From positions 1,860,001-1,924,000 of the forward strand of contig NZ_CP151637.1 of the NCBI RefSeq assembly GCF_038397755.1: a DNA stretch of 64,000 nucleotides. Reading direction: 5' to 3'. Position numbers and translations under genes: made by a program. Each line of letters begins with the position of its first letter. The first letter of the stretch is position 1. Below are positions 53,072 to 62,423 of this stretch, one piece after another. This stretch comes from Microbacterium sp. LWH7-1.2 (GTDB lineage Bacteria > Actinomycetota > Actinomycetes > Actinomycetales > Microbacteriaceae). The notes under the pieces are model-generated. The model did no database searches. It was not told the DNA's origin and saw nothing but the letters and a program-made list of their open reading frames with translations.

Positions 53072-56014
53072 ATGACCATGCCCGCTCTCTTCTCGAGCCC
53101 GCGCATGGTCGGCCGGCACACCGAGCTCGCCGCCCTGCTCGAGGCGTACGACGACGGAGTCGCGGGAGTCCCGCGTACCGTGGTCGTGCGCGGTGAGGCG
53201 GGGGTCGGCAAGACCCGGCTGGTGCAGGAGTTCCTCGCACTCGTCACCGCCGACCCGCTCGACGCACGTCCCGACGACGCACCCGTCGTCGCGTTCGGGC
53301 AGTGCGTCGACCTCGGCCCCATCGGCGCCGCGTTCGGCCCGGTGCGTCGGGTGCTGCGCGACCTGCACACGGCGGTGGGCACCGACGCGCTGCGCGACGC
53401 CGCCGGATCGGTCGCCGCGATCGCGAGCCTCGCCGCGCTGGTGCCGGGCATCGCCGACGAGACGCCCGAAGCCGACGAGCCGGCGGGCGAGTTCGCCGAG
53501 GCGATCGAGGTGCTGCTCGAGCGGCTGTCGCAGCGTCGTCACGTGGTCGTCGTGCTCGAGGACCTGCAGTGGGCGGATGCCGCAACGATGGCCCTGCTCA
53601 AGACCCTGGCCAGCACTCTGCGGGGCCGCCGGCTCACGATCGTCGCGACGTACCGCTCCGACGACATCGACCGCTTCCATCCCCTCCGTCCCGTGCTCGC
53701 CGAACTCGATCGCACGCGTTCCGTCGTGCGCGTGGAGGTGACGCCGCTCACGCCCGACGAGGTCGCCGAGCAGGTCGCCCAGCTCTCGAGTGGCCTCGAC
53801 CCGCGCGTCGTCGAGGCGCTCGCGGAGCGCAGCGGCGGCATCCCGTTCCTCGTCGAAGAGCTCGTGGATCTCGGAGACCGCCCCCTCCCCGACACGCTGC
53901 GCGAACTGGTGCTCGCGCGCTACACCCGGCTGAGCGACGATGCGCAGCAGGCCGTGCGCACGATGGCCGCGGGTGGAGTGCACGTCGACGACGACGTGCT
54001 CGCTGCCGTGACCGCGCTCGACGAGAACGCGCTCGACCACGCCGTGCGCGAGGCCATCGATACGCGCGTCATCGCCGCCGACGGCCCCGGGTACTGCTTC
54101 CGGCATGCGCTCACCCGCGAGGCGGTCGAGGCCGAGATGCTGCCGAGCGAGCGCGTTCGCGTGCACCGCCGCTACGCCGAGCACCTGAGCGAGCATCGGG
54201 GCGAGTCGCCGGACGACGCGTCGGCGGTCGCCGAGCACTGGCTGGCCGCGCGCGACCTCCCCGCCGCCTTCGATGCGACCGTCACGGCGCTGCAGCAGTC
54301 GCGTTCGCGATTTTCGCCCGCCACCGCCGCGAAGCTCACCGAGCGCCTCGCGGAACTCTGGGATCAGGTTCCGGATGCCGAGACCCGCGCCGGCACGTCT
54401 CTTCCTGCCCTTCACCTCGACGCCGCGCAGGCCTGGCACGATCTCGGCGACGCCGAGCGGTCGTTGCGCTCAGCGAACGAGGGGCTCAGCGTATGCCCGG
54501 ACGACCCCGTCACGCGCGCCGCGCTCCTGCGTCAGCGGTTCGTGCAGACGTACAACCTCGAGCACCGCGGTCGCGGCGAGGATCTGGAGGAGGCGGTCGC
54601 GCTCCTCGAAGACGTCGATGACCCTCGCGCGCACATCCTGCTGTCACGCGTGCTCACCAACATCGCGCTCGACGAGCACGGCGAGGCGGCGGCTGCACAC
54701 GCTGCGCGCGCGATCGCGCTGGCCGAAGAGGCAGGTGACGACGCCGCGCTCGCCGTCGCCCTGACAGTGGAGGCATGGCGGATCGCGGGCGACGAGGACG
54801 ACGAGCCCCGCGCACTGGCCCCGCTCGAGCGAGCGGTGACCCTGCGCCTCGACCCCTCGATGCGCGCGTACGCGGGGTCGGCCCTCACCGACATGCTGCT
54901 GCGCGTCGGGAGATTCGACGAGGCGGCCGTCGTCGGCACACAGCACTACGAAGACATCACCCGGGCGGGCATCGAACGCGGATCGGGGTCGAGCCTCGCC
55001 TATGCGCTGGCGCTCGCGCTGTTCGCCGCCGGGCGCCCCGAGAGCGCGCGACGGTACGCGCAGCGGGCTCGACGGCTGATGAAGAAGCCGCTGCACGGCG
55101 CGTCCATCGTCCGGCTGCTGGCCTCGCACCTGACCTGGGACGACCGCGACGATCAGCGCGAGGAGCTGCTCCTCGCCGAGCGCGCCACGATCGAGGACTC
55201 CCGGCGACGGTACCCCGACAAGCGCGGGTGGTGGGCGGTCGAGCGCGCGGAGGCGCAGCTCACGCTGCGCGGAGCGCGCACGGATGCCTCGGACGACGTA
55301 CTCGCCGGGGTTCTCGCCGACCTGTTCGACATCGCCGACTCCGACACCGGCACACCCGCGGTGCGCCGCTACGCGATGGTGACAGCGGCGCTTCTCACCC
55401 TCGCGCCTGGCCGCCTCGTCGACCCGGGGTTCCGCGACCGGCTGGCCGCGAAGATCGAGACGTGGCCCGACCACGCGGCCGCCCACGCACACGCCGACCT
55501 TGTCCGGGCGCTCCTCGTCGATGCCGGCGGCGCCCCGGAGCACAGGGTCGCCGCGTGGCGCTCGCTCATCGACGCGCCGGCCGACGAGCTCCTCGCCGTG
55601 TGGCACCGGCGGCTCGCCCGCTGCCGCCTCGCCCTCGCCCTTCTCGATTCCGGCGACCGCGACGCGGCCGCGGAACTCCTCGCGGAGACCGTCGCTGAGG
55701 CGCCCGGCGAGGGCGTCGCACGCGTGGGTAGGTGGGCTGCAGAGCTCGCCGCCCGTGCCCGCCTCGCGCCCGGTCCCTCGGGTGTCGACTCCTCGCACGG
55801 GGTCGTCGCGACGCTGACGCCGCGGGAGCTGCAGGTGCTCGAGCTCATCGCCGAGGGCCTCACCAACCCGCAGATCGGGCAGCGCCTGTTCATCAGCCCG
55901 AAGACCGCGTCGGTGCACGTCTCCGCGATCCTCGCGAAGATCGGCGCCGCCAACCGCGCCGAGGCCGCCGCGCTCTACGCCGCGTCCGCCTCGACCCCGG
56001 CAGCGTCGACCTGA
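53072..56014 (+). CDS. Large ATP-binding LuxR-family regulator (LAL)
   Basis: 980 residues. An N-terminal AAA/STAND ATPase opens with MVGRHTELAALL and Walker A GEAGVGKT (Lys47); Walker B is VVVVLEDLQWADA. A long TPR-like helical region (about 380-890) follows, and a C-terminal LuxR HTH: LTPRELQVLELIAEGLTNPQIGQRLFISPKTASVHVSAIL. MalT-like regulators of this build are activators whose DNA binding depends on an inducer and ATP; the inducer and targets here are unknown. Start at ATG 53072 behind GGGGAAGG. Confidence 0.92.
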   Translation: MTMPALFSSPRMVGRHTELAALLEAYDDGVAGVPRTVVVRGEAGVGKTRLVQEFLALVTADPLDARPDDAPVVAFGQCVDLGPIGAAFGPVRRVLRDLHTAVGTDALRDAAGSVAAIASLAALVPGIADETPEADEPAGEFAEAIEVLLERLSQRRHVVVVLEDLQWADAATMALLKTLASTLRGRRLTIVATYRSDDIDRFHPLRPVLAELDRTRSVVRVEVTPLTPDEVAEQVAQLSSGLDPRVVEALAERSGGIPFLVEELVDLGDRPLPDTLRELVLARYTRLSDDAQQAVRTMAAGGVHVDDDVLAAVTALDENALDHAVREAIDTRVIAADGPGYCFRHALTREAVEAEMLPSERVRVHRRYAEHLSEHRGESPDDASAVAEHWLAARDLPAAFDATVTALQQSRSRFSPATAAKLTERLAELWDQVPDAETRAGTSLPALHLDAAQAWHDLGDAERSLRSANEGLSVCPDDPVTRAALLRQRFVQTYNLEHRGRGEDLEEAVALLEDVDDPRAHILLSRVLTNIALDEHGEAAAAHAARAIALAEEAGDDAALAVALTVEAWRIAGDEDDEPRALAPLERAVTLRLDPSMRAYAGSALTDMLLRVGRFDEAAVVGTQHYEDITRAGIERGSGSSLAYALALALFAAGRPESARRYAQRARRLMKKPLHGASIVRLLASHLTWDDRDDQREELLLAERATIEDSRRRYPDKRGWWAVERAEAQLTLRGARTDASDDVLAGVLADLFDIADSDTGTPAVRRYAMVTAALLTLAPGRLVDPGFRDRLAAKIETWPDHAAAHAHADLVRALLVDAGGAPEHRVAAWRSLIDAPADELLAVWHRRLARCRLALALLDSGDRDAAAELLAETVAEAPGEGVARVGRWAAELAARARLAPGPSGVDSSHGVVATLTPRELQVLELIAEGLTNPQIGQRLFISPKTASVHVSAILAKIGAANRAEAAALYAASASTPAAST

Positions 56015-56047
56015 TGCACATGGGGGGCGCGAGCGCGGCGTCCGTCG

Positions 56048-57625
56048 TCACAGCTCCACCAGCACCTGTGCGAGGAGGATCTTCACGACCATGGCCGCGG
56101 GGTACACGAGGGTGTAGCCGAGGGCGACACGGATGTCGTAGTCGGTGCGGGAATTGGCGAAGCCGAGGATCGCGGGGTTGGTCTGCGCGCCGCCCACGAG
56201 GCCCGACAGCCGAGTGCCGCCGAGCCGGAAGACGTGGCGCGCGAGGAGGAAGGTCGCGGCGATGAAGAAGGTGGTGAGTACGGCGCCGAGCAGCAGCAGG
56301 CGCACCACCTCGCCGGAGGCGATCGCCGACAGGATCTGGGCGCCGGCCTTCGTGCCGGCGTACGCGAGGAAGATCAGGAGGCCCAGCTCGGCGAGCACGC
56401 TCGAGGCCGTGTTCGGCAAGGACGTGACGAACCGTCCGATGCGGCCGATGCGGCCCATCACCAGCCCGACGACGAGCACGCCGGCGGCGTAGCCGAGGCT
56501 GAACTGCCCGCCGCCGGGGAGCGGGACCACGATCGAGCCCAGCAGCAGGCCGAGGGCGACGCCGAGGCCGAGCGCCACCGGGTTGATGTCGGCGAAGCCC
56601 CGCTCGGAGTCGCCCAGGAACCGGGTCACCTCGCCCATCGACCCGGTCGGGCCGACGACCCGCAGCCGGTCGCCCTGGTGCAGCACGAATTCGGGGGTCG
56701 CGACGAAGTCCACGTCTCCGCGGCGAACCTGCGCGATGGTCGCGCCGAACCGCTCGGGCAGGCGCAGGCCGGCGATGGTCCGGCCGGCGAGGCGGGCATC
56801 CGACAGGATGATGCGCCGGAAGTCGAGCCGGCTGCGGTCGCGCGTGAGATCGATCGCCGACGTGTGGCCGAGCTCGCGCGTCACCGCCTCGACGTCGTCC
56901 TTCGGGCCGATCACGTTCACGATGTCGCCGGGCTCGAGCGCCGCGTCGGGTCCGACGATCTCGACCTCGCCGTCGGCGGAGCGCCGGCGCGAGAACGCCA
57001 CGCGATCGCCACGCCCCGCCGTGACCTCGCCCACAGTGGGGCGTGAGGGGGTGTCGACCTCGATCGGCTTGCCCACGATCGCCGCCTGGGCGTCGGTGTC
57101 CTTGTCTCGGGACCGGAGCGCGAGCGCGACACCGATCATCGCCGCAATCACCCCGTAGACGTACGCGCTCGCATACCCGACGGTGGCGTCGGGGCTCCCA
57201 CCGGTGGCGGCGAGCGCGGGCGTGTTGTTGAGGGCGCCGGCGAACGTTCCGGCGATGGTGATCGGAGGGATGCCGAGGGCCGAGCCCACGAGATAGGCCA
57301 CGACCGCCGTCACCACCAGCACCCCCGTGACGACCAGCATCAGCGGGTATGACGTGCGCAGCGCGTTGAAGAAGCCCGGCCCCGCGATGAGCCCCGTGCA
57401 GAACGCGAAGACGACGAGCCCGAGGTCGCCGACCGCCGCCGGCATCTCGATCGTGACGCCGGTCGACACACCCCACGCGGTGATGCCGATCGCCACGAAC
57501 AGCACGCCGACGGCGCCGAGCGAGACGCCCGCGACGCGCACGCGCCCGAGGGCCGCTCCGACGCCGATCAGCACGAACAGCACGACGATCGGATGCTCGG
57601 CGAGGAACTGGAAGACGGTCGCCAC
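56048..57625 (-). CDS. AspT/YidE-family transporter with two TrkA-C domains
   Basis: About 525 residues: five helices, two RCK/TrkA-C cytosolic domains (about 195-370: EVEIVGPDAALEPGDIVNVIGP, FVLHQGDRLRVVGP), five more helices. The repeated motif GxLNNTPALAA and GGAQTNPAILGFAN are hallmarks of the aspartate:alanine exchanger family. The substrate may be an amino or dicarboxylic acid; not readable. GTG 57625 has GGAGG six bases upstream; GTG 57631 is the alternative. Confidence 0.9.
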   Translation of the reverse strand: MATVFQFLAEHPIVVLFVLIGVGAALGRVRVAGVSLGAVGVLFVAIGITAWGVSTGVTIEMPAAVGDLGLVVFAFCTGLIAGPGFFNALRTSYPLMLVVTGVLVVTAVVAYLVGSALGIPPITIAGTFAGALNNTPALAATGGSPDATVGYASAYVYGVIAAMIGVALALRSRDKDTDAQAAIVGKPIEVDTPSRPTVGEVTAGRGDRVAFSRRRSADGEVEIVGPDAALEPGDIVNVIGPKDDVEAVTRELGHTSAIDLTRDRSRLDFRRIILSDARLAGRTIAGLRLPERFGATIAQVRRGDVDFVATPEFVLHQGDRLRVVGPTGSMGEVTRFLGDSERGFADINPVALGLGVALGLLLGSIVVPLPGGGQFSLGYAAGVLVVGLVMGRIGRIGRFVTSLPNTASSVLAELGLLIFLAYAGTKAGAQILSAIASGEVVRLLLLGAVLTTFFIAATFLLARHVFRLGGTRLSGLVGGAQTNPAILGFANSRTDYDIRVALGYTLVYPAAMVVKILLAQVLVEL

Positions 57626-57778
57626 GGTCACCCTCCGTTCGGGACGCGCACGCGCCCGCTCCGAGTCTGCCGACTCTCCGGCCGTCGCGCATCCGATCTG
57701 TCCGGGGTGTCGGGTGTCGCATCATGTCGCGCGGGGCCGGGGTGTCGGGTGTCGGCGGGGAACGGCAGGATGAGACGC

Positions 57779-58825
57779 ATGCCGTACGAGATCCCCGCGC
57801 CGATGCTCGCGAAGTCCGTGCCCGACGTTCCCGATCCGGCGAAGGTTTCCGGTGGGCTGAGCTACGAGCCGAAGTGGGACGGGTTCCGCGCCCTCATCTC
57901 GTGGGACGGCGAGAACGTCGAGATCGGGTCCCGCGGCGCGAAGCCGCTGACGCGGTACTTCCCCGAGCTCGTCGAGGCGTTCGGCCGGCTGCTGCCCGAG
58001 CCGTGCCTCCTCGACGGCGAGATCGTCGTGCCGATCGACCGCGACGGCAGGCGCCGGCTCGACTGGGAATCGCTGTCGCAGCGCATCCACCCCGCCTCAT
58101 CCCGCGTGAACATGCTCGCCGAGCAGACGCCGGCGATGTTCATCGCTTTCGATCTGCTCGCCGTCGGCGAGCGCGATCTGCAGAACGAGCCGTTCGCGAC
58201 GCGCCGGCAGACGCTCGTCGACCTGTTGCATGACGTGCCCGACCCGGTCCACGTCACGCGCACCACCGATGATCCCGAGCTCGCGCGCAGATGGCTCGCC
58301 GAGTTCGAGGGCGCCGGGCTCGACGGCGTGGTCGCGAAGCCGCTCGACCAGCCGTACGCGCCGGGCAAGCGCACGATGTTCAAGATCAAGCACGCGCGCA
58401 CGGCCGATGTCGTGGCACTGGGCTACCGCATCCACAAGTCGGGTCAGGGCGTCGGCTCGCTGCTGGTCGGGCTGTACGGCGAAGACGGCACGCTCTACCC
58501 CGTCGGCGGTGTCGCCGCCTGGAGCAACGCCCGCCGGCTCGAGCTCGTCGACGAGCTCGCTCCGCTCGTCGAGCGCGACGCCGACGGCGAGGCGCTGCGC
58601 GGCGAGGGCGAGAAGTCGCGCTTCCAGGCCGGTCGAGCCGACTCGTCCTTCGTGCGGCTGCGGCCAGAGCGCGTGCTCGAGGTGCGCTACGACCAGCTCG
58701 AGGGCTGGCGCTTCCGCCACACCGTGCAGTTCGAGCGCTGGCGCCCCGACCGCGACCCGCGCTCGTGCACGTACGAGCAGCTCGAGGTGGTCGCCGCGTA
58801 CGACCTGGCCGACGTGCTGGTCTGA
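57779..58825 (+). CDS. ligC: ATP-dependent DNA ligase, LigC type
   Basis: 348 residues: adenylation and OB domains without extensions, LigC size. The active lysine is Lys32 in EPKWDGFRA; other nucleotidyltransferase motifs are LLDGEIVVP, FIAFDLLAV, LDGVVAKPLDQPY and FKIKHARTADVVALGYR. LigC enzymes back up LigD in end joining or excision repair in mycobacteria (established). A LigD-type polymerase gene lies 1.4 kb away on the other strand, but no Ku gene is in the window. I start at MPYEIPAPM. Confidence 0.93.
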   Translation: MPYEIPAPMLAKSVPDVPDPAKVSGGLSYEPKWDGFRALISWDGENVEIGSRGAKPLTRYFPELVEAFGRLLPEPCLLDGEIVVPIDRDGRRRLDWESLSQRIHPASSRVNMLAEQTPAMFIAFDLLAVGERDLQNEPFATRRQTLVDLLHDVPDPVHVTRTTDDPELARRWLAEFEGAGLDGVVAKPLDQPYAPGKRTMFKIKHARTADVVALGYRIHKSGQGVGSLLVGLYGEDGTLYPVGGVAAWSNARRLELVDELAPLVERDADGEALRGEGEKSRFQAGRADSSFVRLRPERVLEVRYDQLEGWRFRHTVQFERWRPDRDPRSCTYEQLEVVAAYDLADVLV

Positions 58826-58921
58826 GACACTCCGGCGGCGAGCGGATGCCGCAGCAGTGGCCTGTTCGCCGCCTCGACACGGGTGTACCGTGCGGTCAGG
58901 GTCACCGCTGACGGAGGCATC

Positions 58922-60094
58922 ATGGCCCGCCGAGACCAGCAGGGTTCCCGCGGTCGTGCCGGCACGCGGATCGCGCTGATGTGCGCTGTCATCGCGGCTC
59001 TGCTCGTCTCCGGGTGTTCGTCCACCCCGTCGCTTCCGGAGGAGCCGCAACCGGCCGATGCCATCCGCGAAGACATCGAGACCATCTTCCGCACGCTGTA
59101 CGGGGAGGCCGCCGTCCGCGCGGTCCTCGTTCAGCAGCACGGCGAACTCGTCTTCGAGGAGTATCGGGAATCGACCGCGGAGGACACCTGGGATGTGCGA
59201 GGCGTCACCCGTGCGGTGACCTCGACCCTCATCGGCATCGCCATCGACCGCGGGCTCATCTCAGGGGTCGATGCCACCCTGGGCCAGCTGCTTCCCGACT
59301 ACGCCGCCGTCCTCACACCGGAGACCGCGGCCGTGCAGCTGAAAGCCGTGCTCACCCATACGGCGAACTTCGCGCCGATGTCGGAGGAGCGCGACATCCG
59401 TGGAACGCCGGCCGACCTGTACGCGCAGCCGGACTGGGTCGCCGCGATCCTCGCGGATCGCGCATCCCGCGGGCCGGGCGACGGACGGTTCCTCTTCTCC
59501 GACCCGGGCACGCACATCCTCGCCGCCATCATCGCGGAGGCCACGGGGATGTCGCCGTTCCGGTTCGCAGACGAGGTGCTGTTCGATCCGCTCGACATCG
59601 ACACCGCGCCCCTGTGGGAGGAGCGTTTCGCGCCCGGCGGCGACCCCCAGGAGCTTCTCCGCCAGTACCAGGAGGCCGACGTGGCGTGGCCCGCCGACCC
59701 TCAAGGGGTGAACCTCGGCTATACCCACCTGCGGCTGCGCCCGCCTGACCTCCTGGCGATCGGCCAGCTCATGCTCGACGAGGGCGTCTGGGACGACGAG
59801 CAGGTGGTGTCGGCCACGTGGGCCGTCCAGGCGACCAGTCCCGTCGTCGCCACCGTGGGATACGGAACGATCGCCTACGGCTACCAGTGGTGGGTCGACC
59901 CGCAGCGCGGCGTGTTCTACGCCCAGGGCGAGGGCGGGACGGCGGTCGTCGTCGACCCGGTGAGGGATGCCGTCGCCGTGATCGCCTCGGAGGTCACGAT
60001 CGACGACCCGCGCGGGAACCACGGCTTCGCGAGTGCGACAGCTGTGGGACTCGCAGCCCTGCTCCTCGCAGACCTCTCCGACGACGCCGAGTGA
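58922..60094 (+). CDS. Serine-hydrolase-fold (class C beta-lactamase-like) lipoprotein, catalytic motifs lost
   Basis: 390 residues. Signal with lipobox LVSGC (Cys32), then the penicillin-binding/class C beta-lactamase fold. The fold landmarks are clear (STLIGIAIDRGLISGVDATLGQLLPDY, LTHTANF, PGTHILAAIIAEATGMSPFRFADEVLFDPL, GYGYQWW-like AYGYQWWVD), but the SxxK position reads GVTR (94-97), YxN reads FSD (192-194) and the HxG position reads GEGG. It is thus probably a surface pseudoenzyme or binding protein. Confidence 0.85.
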   Translation: MARRDQQGSRGRAGTRIALMCAVIAALLVSGCSSTPSLPEEPQPADAIREDIETIFRTLYGEAAVRAVLVQQHGELVFEEYRESTAEDTWDVRGVTRAVTSTLIGIAIDRGLISGVDATLGQLLPDYAAVLTPETAAVQLKAVLTHTANFAPMSEERDIRGTPADLYAQPDWVAAILADRASRGPGDGRFLFSDPGTHILAAIIAEATGMSPFRFADEVLFDPLDIDTAPLWEERFAPGGDPQELLRQYQEADVAWPADPQGVNLGYTHLRLRPPDLLAIGQLMLDEGVWDDEQVVSATWAVQATSPVVATVGYGTIAYGYQWWVDPQRGVFYAQGEGGTAVVVDPVRDAVAVIASEVTIDDPRGNHGFASATAVGLAALLLADLSDDAE

Positions 60095-60103
60095 GAGCGG
60101 CCG

Positions 60104-60264
60104 ATCATCACGATGCGGTGGCCGAAGATCCACCCGAAGCCTGCACGGTACAGCGGGATCGGTGTCCGCATCAGCCACGGCGTCGCGAGCAGTCGCACCG
60201 CGATGCGGCCGAGCATCCCAGGCCCCCGCGGGGACTGGTACGGGTCGGTCACCGACTCCGTCAT
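60104..60264 (-). pseudogene. N-terminal fragment of a deazaflavin-dependent nitroreductase
   Basis: From ATG 60264 the frame gives MTESVTDPYQSPRGP, then LLATPWLMRTPIPLYRAGFG and WIFGHRIVMIGR, matching the N-terminus of DDN-family proteins (WLVRAPIxLYRAxLGWLLGxR). Homology stops after about 50 residues, right at the end of the opposite-strand serine hydrolase gene; the TGRKSG core is gone. The ATG overlaps the stop of the polymerase gene, so this was the last gene of that operon. Confidence 0.6.
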
Positions 60265-61304
60265 CCGTCGTGCTTCGGCCAGTTCTCCGGGTTGATTCGG
60301 CTGGGCTGCACGCGCGGCGGCTCGCCCGGCATCTTGGGGAAGTCCGGCGGAAACGGCAGCTCGCCGAGCCCGTCGTCGAGGTCGCGCTGCCACCACTCCA
60401 GCAGCGTGTCGATGCGCCCCGGCTTCGCGAGCAGGTCAGCCCACGGGTCGCCGACCTCGGCCAGGCGCTGCGGAACGGTCCGCACCGTGAAGTCCGCCGG
60501 GTCGACCCCGGCCTCCAGCTCGTCCCAGGTGAGCGGCGTCGACACCGTCGCGGTCGGCAGCGCACGCGGGCTGTAGGCGCCGGCCATCGTGCGGTCGCGG
60601 TTGGCCTGGTTGAAGTCGATGAAGATGCGCTCGCCGCGCTCCTCCTTCCACCAGTTCATCGTGACTCTGTCGGGCAGGCGCCGCTCGAGCTCGCGGCCGG
60701 CCGCGATGACCGCATGGCGCACGTCCAGGAACTCCCACTCCGGCTCGATCGGACAGAACACGTGGATGCCGCGGTTGCCGCTGGTCTTCAGAAACGCGGT
60801 CAGTCCCGCCTCGGCGAGAACGTCGCGCATCGCGGGAGCGACGGCCGCAGCATCCGTGAAATCCGTCCCCGGCTGCGGGTCGAGGTCTATGCGCAGCTCC
60901 ACGGGATTGTCGGTGTTCGCCGTCAGCGACGCCCACGGGTGGAAGACGATGGTGTTCATCTGCACGGCCCAGACCGCGGCTGCGATCTCGGTGAGGATGA
61001 TCTGCGGATGCCGCCGCCCGCTGTTGTACGTCACGGTCTGGGCTTCGACGAAGGCCGGCGCCCCCTTCGGCGGGTTCTTCGAGTAGAACCGCTCGCCGTC
61101 GACACCCTCGGGGAACCGCTCGAGCGAGACGGGGCGGTCGCCGTTCGCCGCCAGGAACGGCCCCGAGACCGCGATGAGGTACTCCGCGAGCTCGCGCTTG
61201 GTGATGCCCGCCTCGGGCCAGATCACCCGGTCGGGATTCGAGATCCCCACCTCGCGATCGCCGTCGGGGCCGGGCACGGTGAGGGTGATCCGCGGGGACG
61301 CCAT
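60261..61304 (-). CDS. LigD-type polymerase/primase (PolDom) protein, stand-alone
   Basis: 347 residues of the archaeo-eukaryotic-primase fold as in LigD: EVGISNPDRVIWPEAGITKRELAEYL, RFPEGVDGERFYSKNPPKG, catalytic Asp pair in LRIDLDPQPG, TSGNRGIHVFCPI with the conserved His, and IFIDFNQANRDRTMAGAYSPR. Such stand-alone domains add nucleotides at breaks in non-homologous end joining. Together with LigC nearby it suggests a split end-joining set; Ku is not in view. Confidence 0.92.
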   Translation of the reverse strand: MASPRITLTVPGPDGDREVGISNPDRVIWPEAGITKRELAEYLIAVSGPFLAANGDRPVSLERFPEGVDGERFYSKNPPKGAPAFVEAQTVTYNSGRRHPQIILTEIAAAVWAVQMNTIVFHPWASLTANTDNPVELRIDLDPQPGTDFTDAAAVAPAMRDVLAEAGLTAFLKTSGNRGIHVFCPIEPEWEFLDVRHAVIAAGRELERRLPDRVTMNWWKEERGERIFIDFNQANRDRTMAGAYSPRALPTATVSTPLTWDELEAGVDPADFTVRTVPQRLAEVGDPWADLLAKPGRIDTLLEWWQRDLDDGLGELPFPPDFPKMPGEPPRVQPSRINPENWPKHDG

Positions 61305-61346
61305 GGATCAGACGCTAGCGGCCGGCCGCGACATCCGTCACCCCGC

Positions 61347-61943
61347 TCACCGCTCGACCGGGAACACCATGTGCGTCACGCGGGTGCTGGGGATGACCAT
61401 CGTCGGGTCGCCCAGTCGCACCGCCGCGGGATCGACGTCGGCGAAGTACCGATGCCCCTCCCCCAGCACGACCGGCACGAGGTCGACCGCGACCTCGTCG
61501 ACGAGTCCCGCGGCGAGTGCCTGGCCCGCGACGGTGCCCGCAGCCACCGCGACCGTGCGATCGCCGGCGAGCTCCTTGGCCTTGGCGACCGCCGCCTCGA
61601 TCCCGTCCGTGACGAAGTGCGCGTTCCCGGTGTGGGCATGGGCCCAGCCCTGCGGGGCCTCGTGCGTGAGCACGACGAACGGCACGCCCAGCGGGTGCAC
61701 GCCGCTCCAGCCGTCGGTGATGTCGAACAGCAGGCGGCCGACCACGAGGCATCCGAGTTCCCCGATGAAGCCGCGCCAGTAGTCCGCGCTGGTCGGCGTG
61801 AGATGGAACGACGCCGGCTCGCTCGCGGTGACGACCTCGACCTCACCCGCCTCGTACCAGTCGAAGAGGCGCCCCGGATCGTTGTTCTCGTGCGCGACGA
61901 AGCCGTCCAACGACATCGACGCCGACGTCACGACCTTGCCCAT
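61347..61943 (-). CDS. Dihydrofolate reductase/RibD-C-family protein
   Basis: 198 residues. VVTSASMSLDGFVAHENNDPGRLFDWY start, GCLVVGRLLFDITDGW, and AVAAGTVAGQALAAGLVDEVAVDLVPVVLGEGHRYF are typical of the RibD C-terminal-like reductases. Substrate unknown. It follows the SRPBCC gene by 3 bp and shares the ArsR-controlled operon. Confidence 0.92.
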   Translation of the reverse strand: MGKVVTSASMSLDGFVAHENNDPGRLFDWYEAGEVEVVTASEPASFHLTPTSADYWRGFIGELGCLVVGRLLFDITDGWSGVHPLGVPFVVLTHEAPQGWAHAHTGNAHFVTDGIEAAVAKAKELAGDRTVAVAAGTVAGQALAAGLVDEVAVDLVPVVLGEGHRYFADVDPAAVRLGDPTMVIPSTRVTHMVFPVER

Positions 61944-61946
61944 GGG

Positions 61947-62423
61947 TCAGCCCTCCGCCGCGAGCAGCCCGTCGAGCTTGTCGTAGCCCTCGCGCATGCC
62001 GCGCTCCATGCCCTCGGACTGCATGTTCGCGAGCACCTCGACGGTCGAGAACACGCTGTGGTCGACGATCCGCGAGCGACCGCCTTCGAGCGCCTCGAAG
62101 CGGATGCAGTCGATGCTGACCTCATCGGGCCAGCCCTCGAACTCGAACGTCTGGATGATCAGCTCGTTCTCGCGCACCGTGTGGAACACGCCGCGGAACG
62201 CATACTCGCCGCTCGCGTCGCGCTGTACGAAGCGATAGCCGCCGCCGGTGCGGAAGTCCCAGTGGGTGATCTCGGTGCGCTCCTCGCCGGGTCCGATCCA
62301 CTGCTGGAACAGCTGCGGATCGGCATGCGCCCGGAACAGCGCCTCGACGGGAGCGTCGAACTCCCGCGTGATGTCGGCATACGACGTGCCCGGAACGGCT
62401 TCGATGATGAGCGGGTTGCTCAT
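61947..62423 (-). CDS. SRPBCC/AHSA1-family protein
   Basis: 158 residues. ADITREFDAPVEALFRAHADPQLFQQWIGPG, THWDFRTGGGYRFVQRD and ENELIIQTFEFEGWPDEV are the START-like AHSA1 landmarks. Such proteins bind hydrophobic ligands; paired ArsR-SRPBCC genes are a common unit of unknown ligand. ATG 62423 overlaps the arsR stop as ATGA. Confidence 0.9.
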   Translation of the reverse strand: MSNPLIIEAVPGTSYADITREFDAPVEALFRAHADPQLFQQWIGPGEERTEITHWDFRTGGGYRFVQRDASGEYAFRGVFHTVRENELIIQTFEFEGWPDEVSIDCIRFEALEGGRSRIVDHSVFSTVEVLANMQSEGMERGMREGYDKLDGLLAAEG

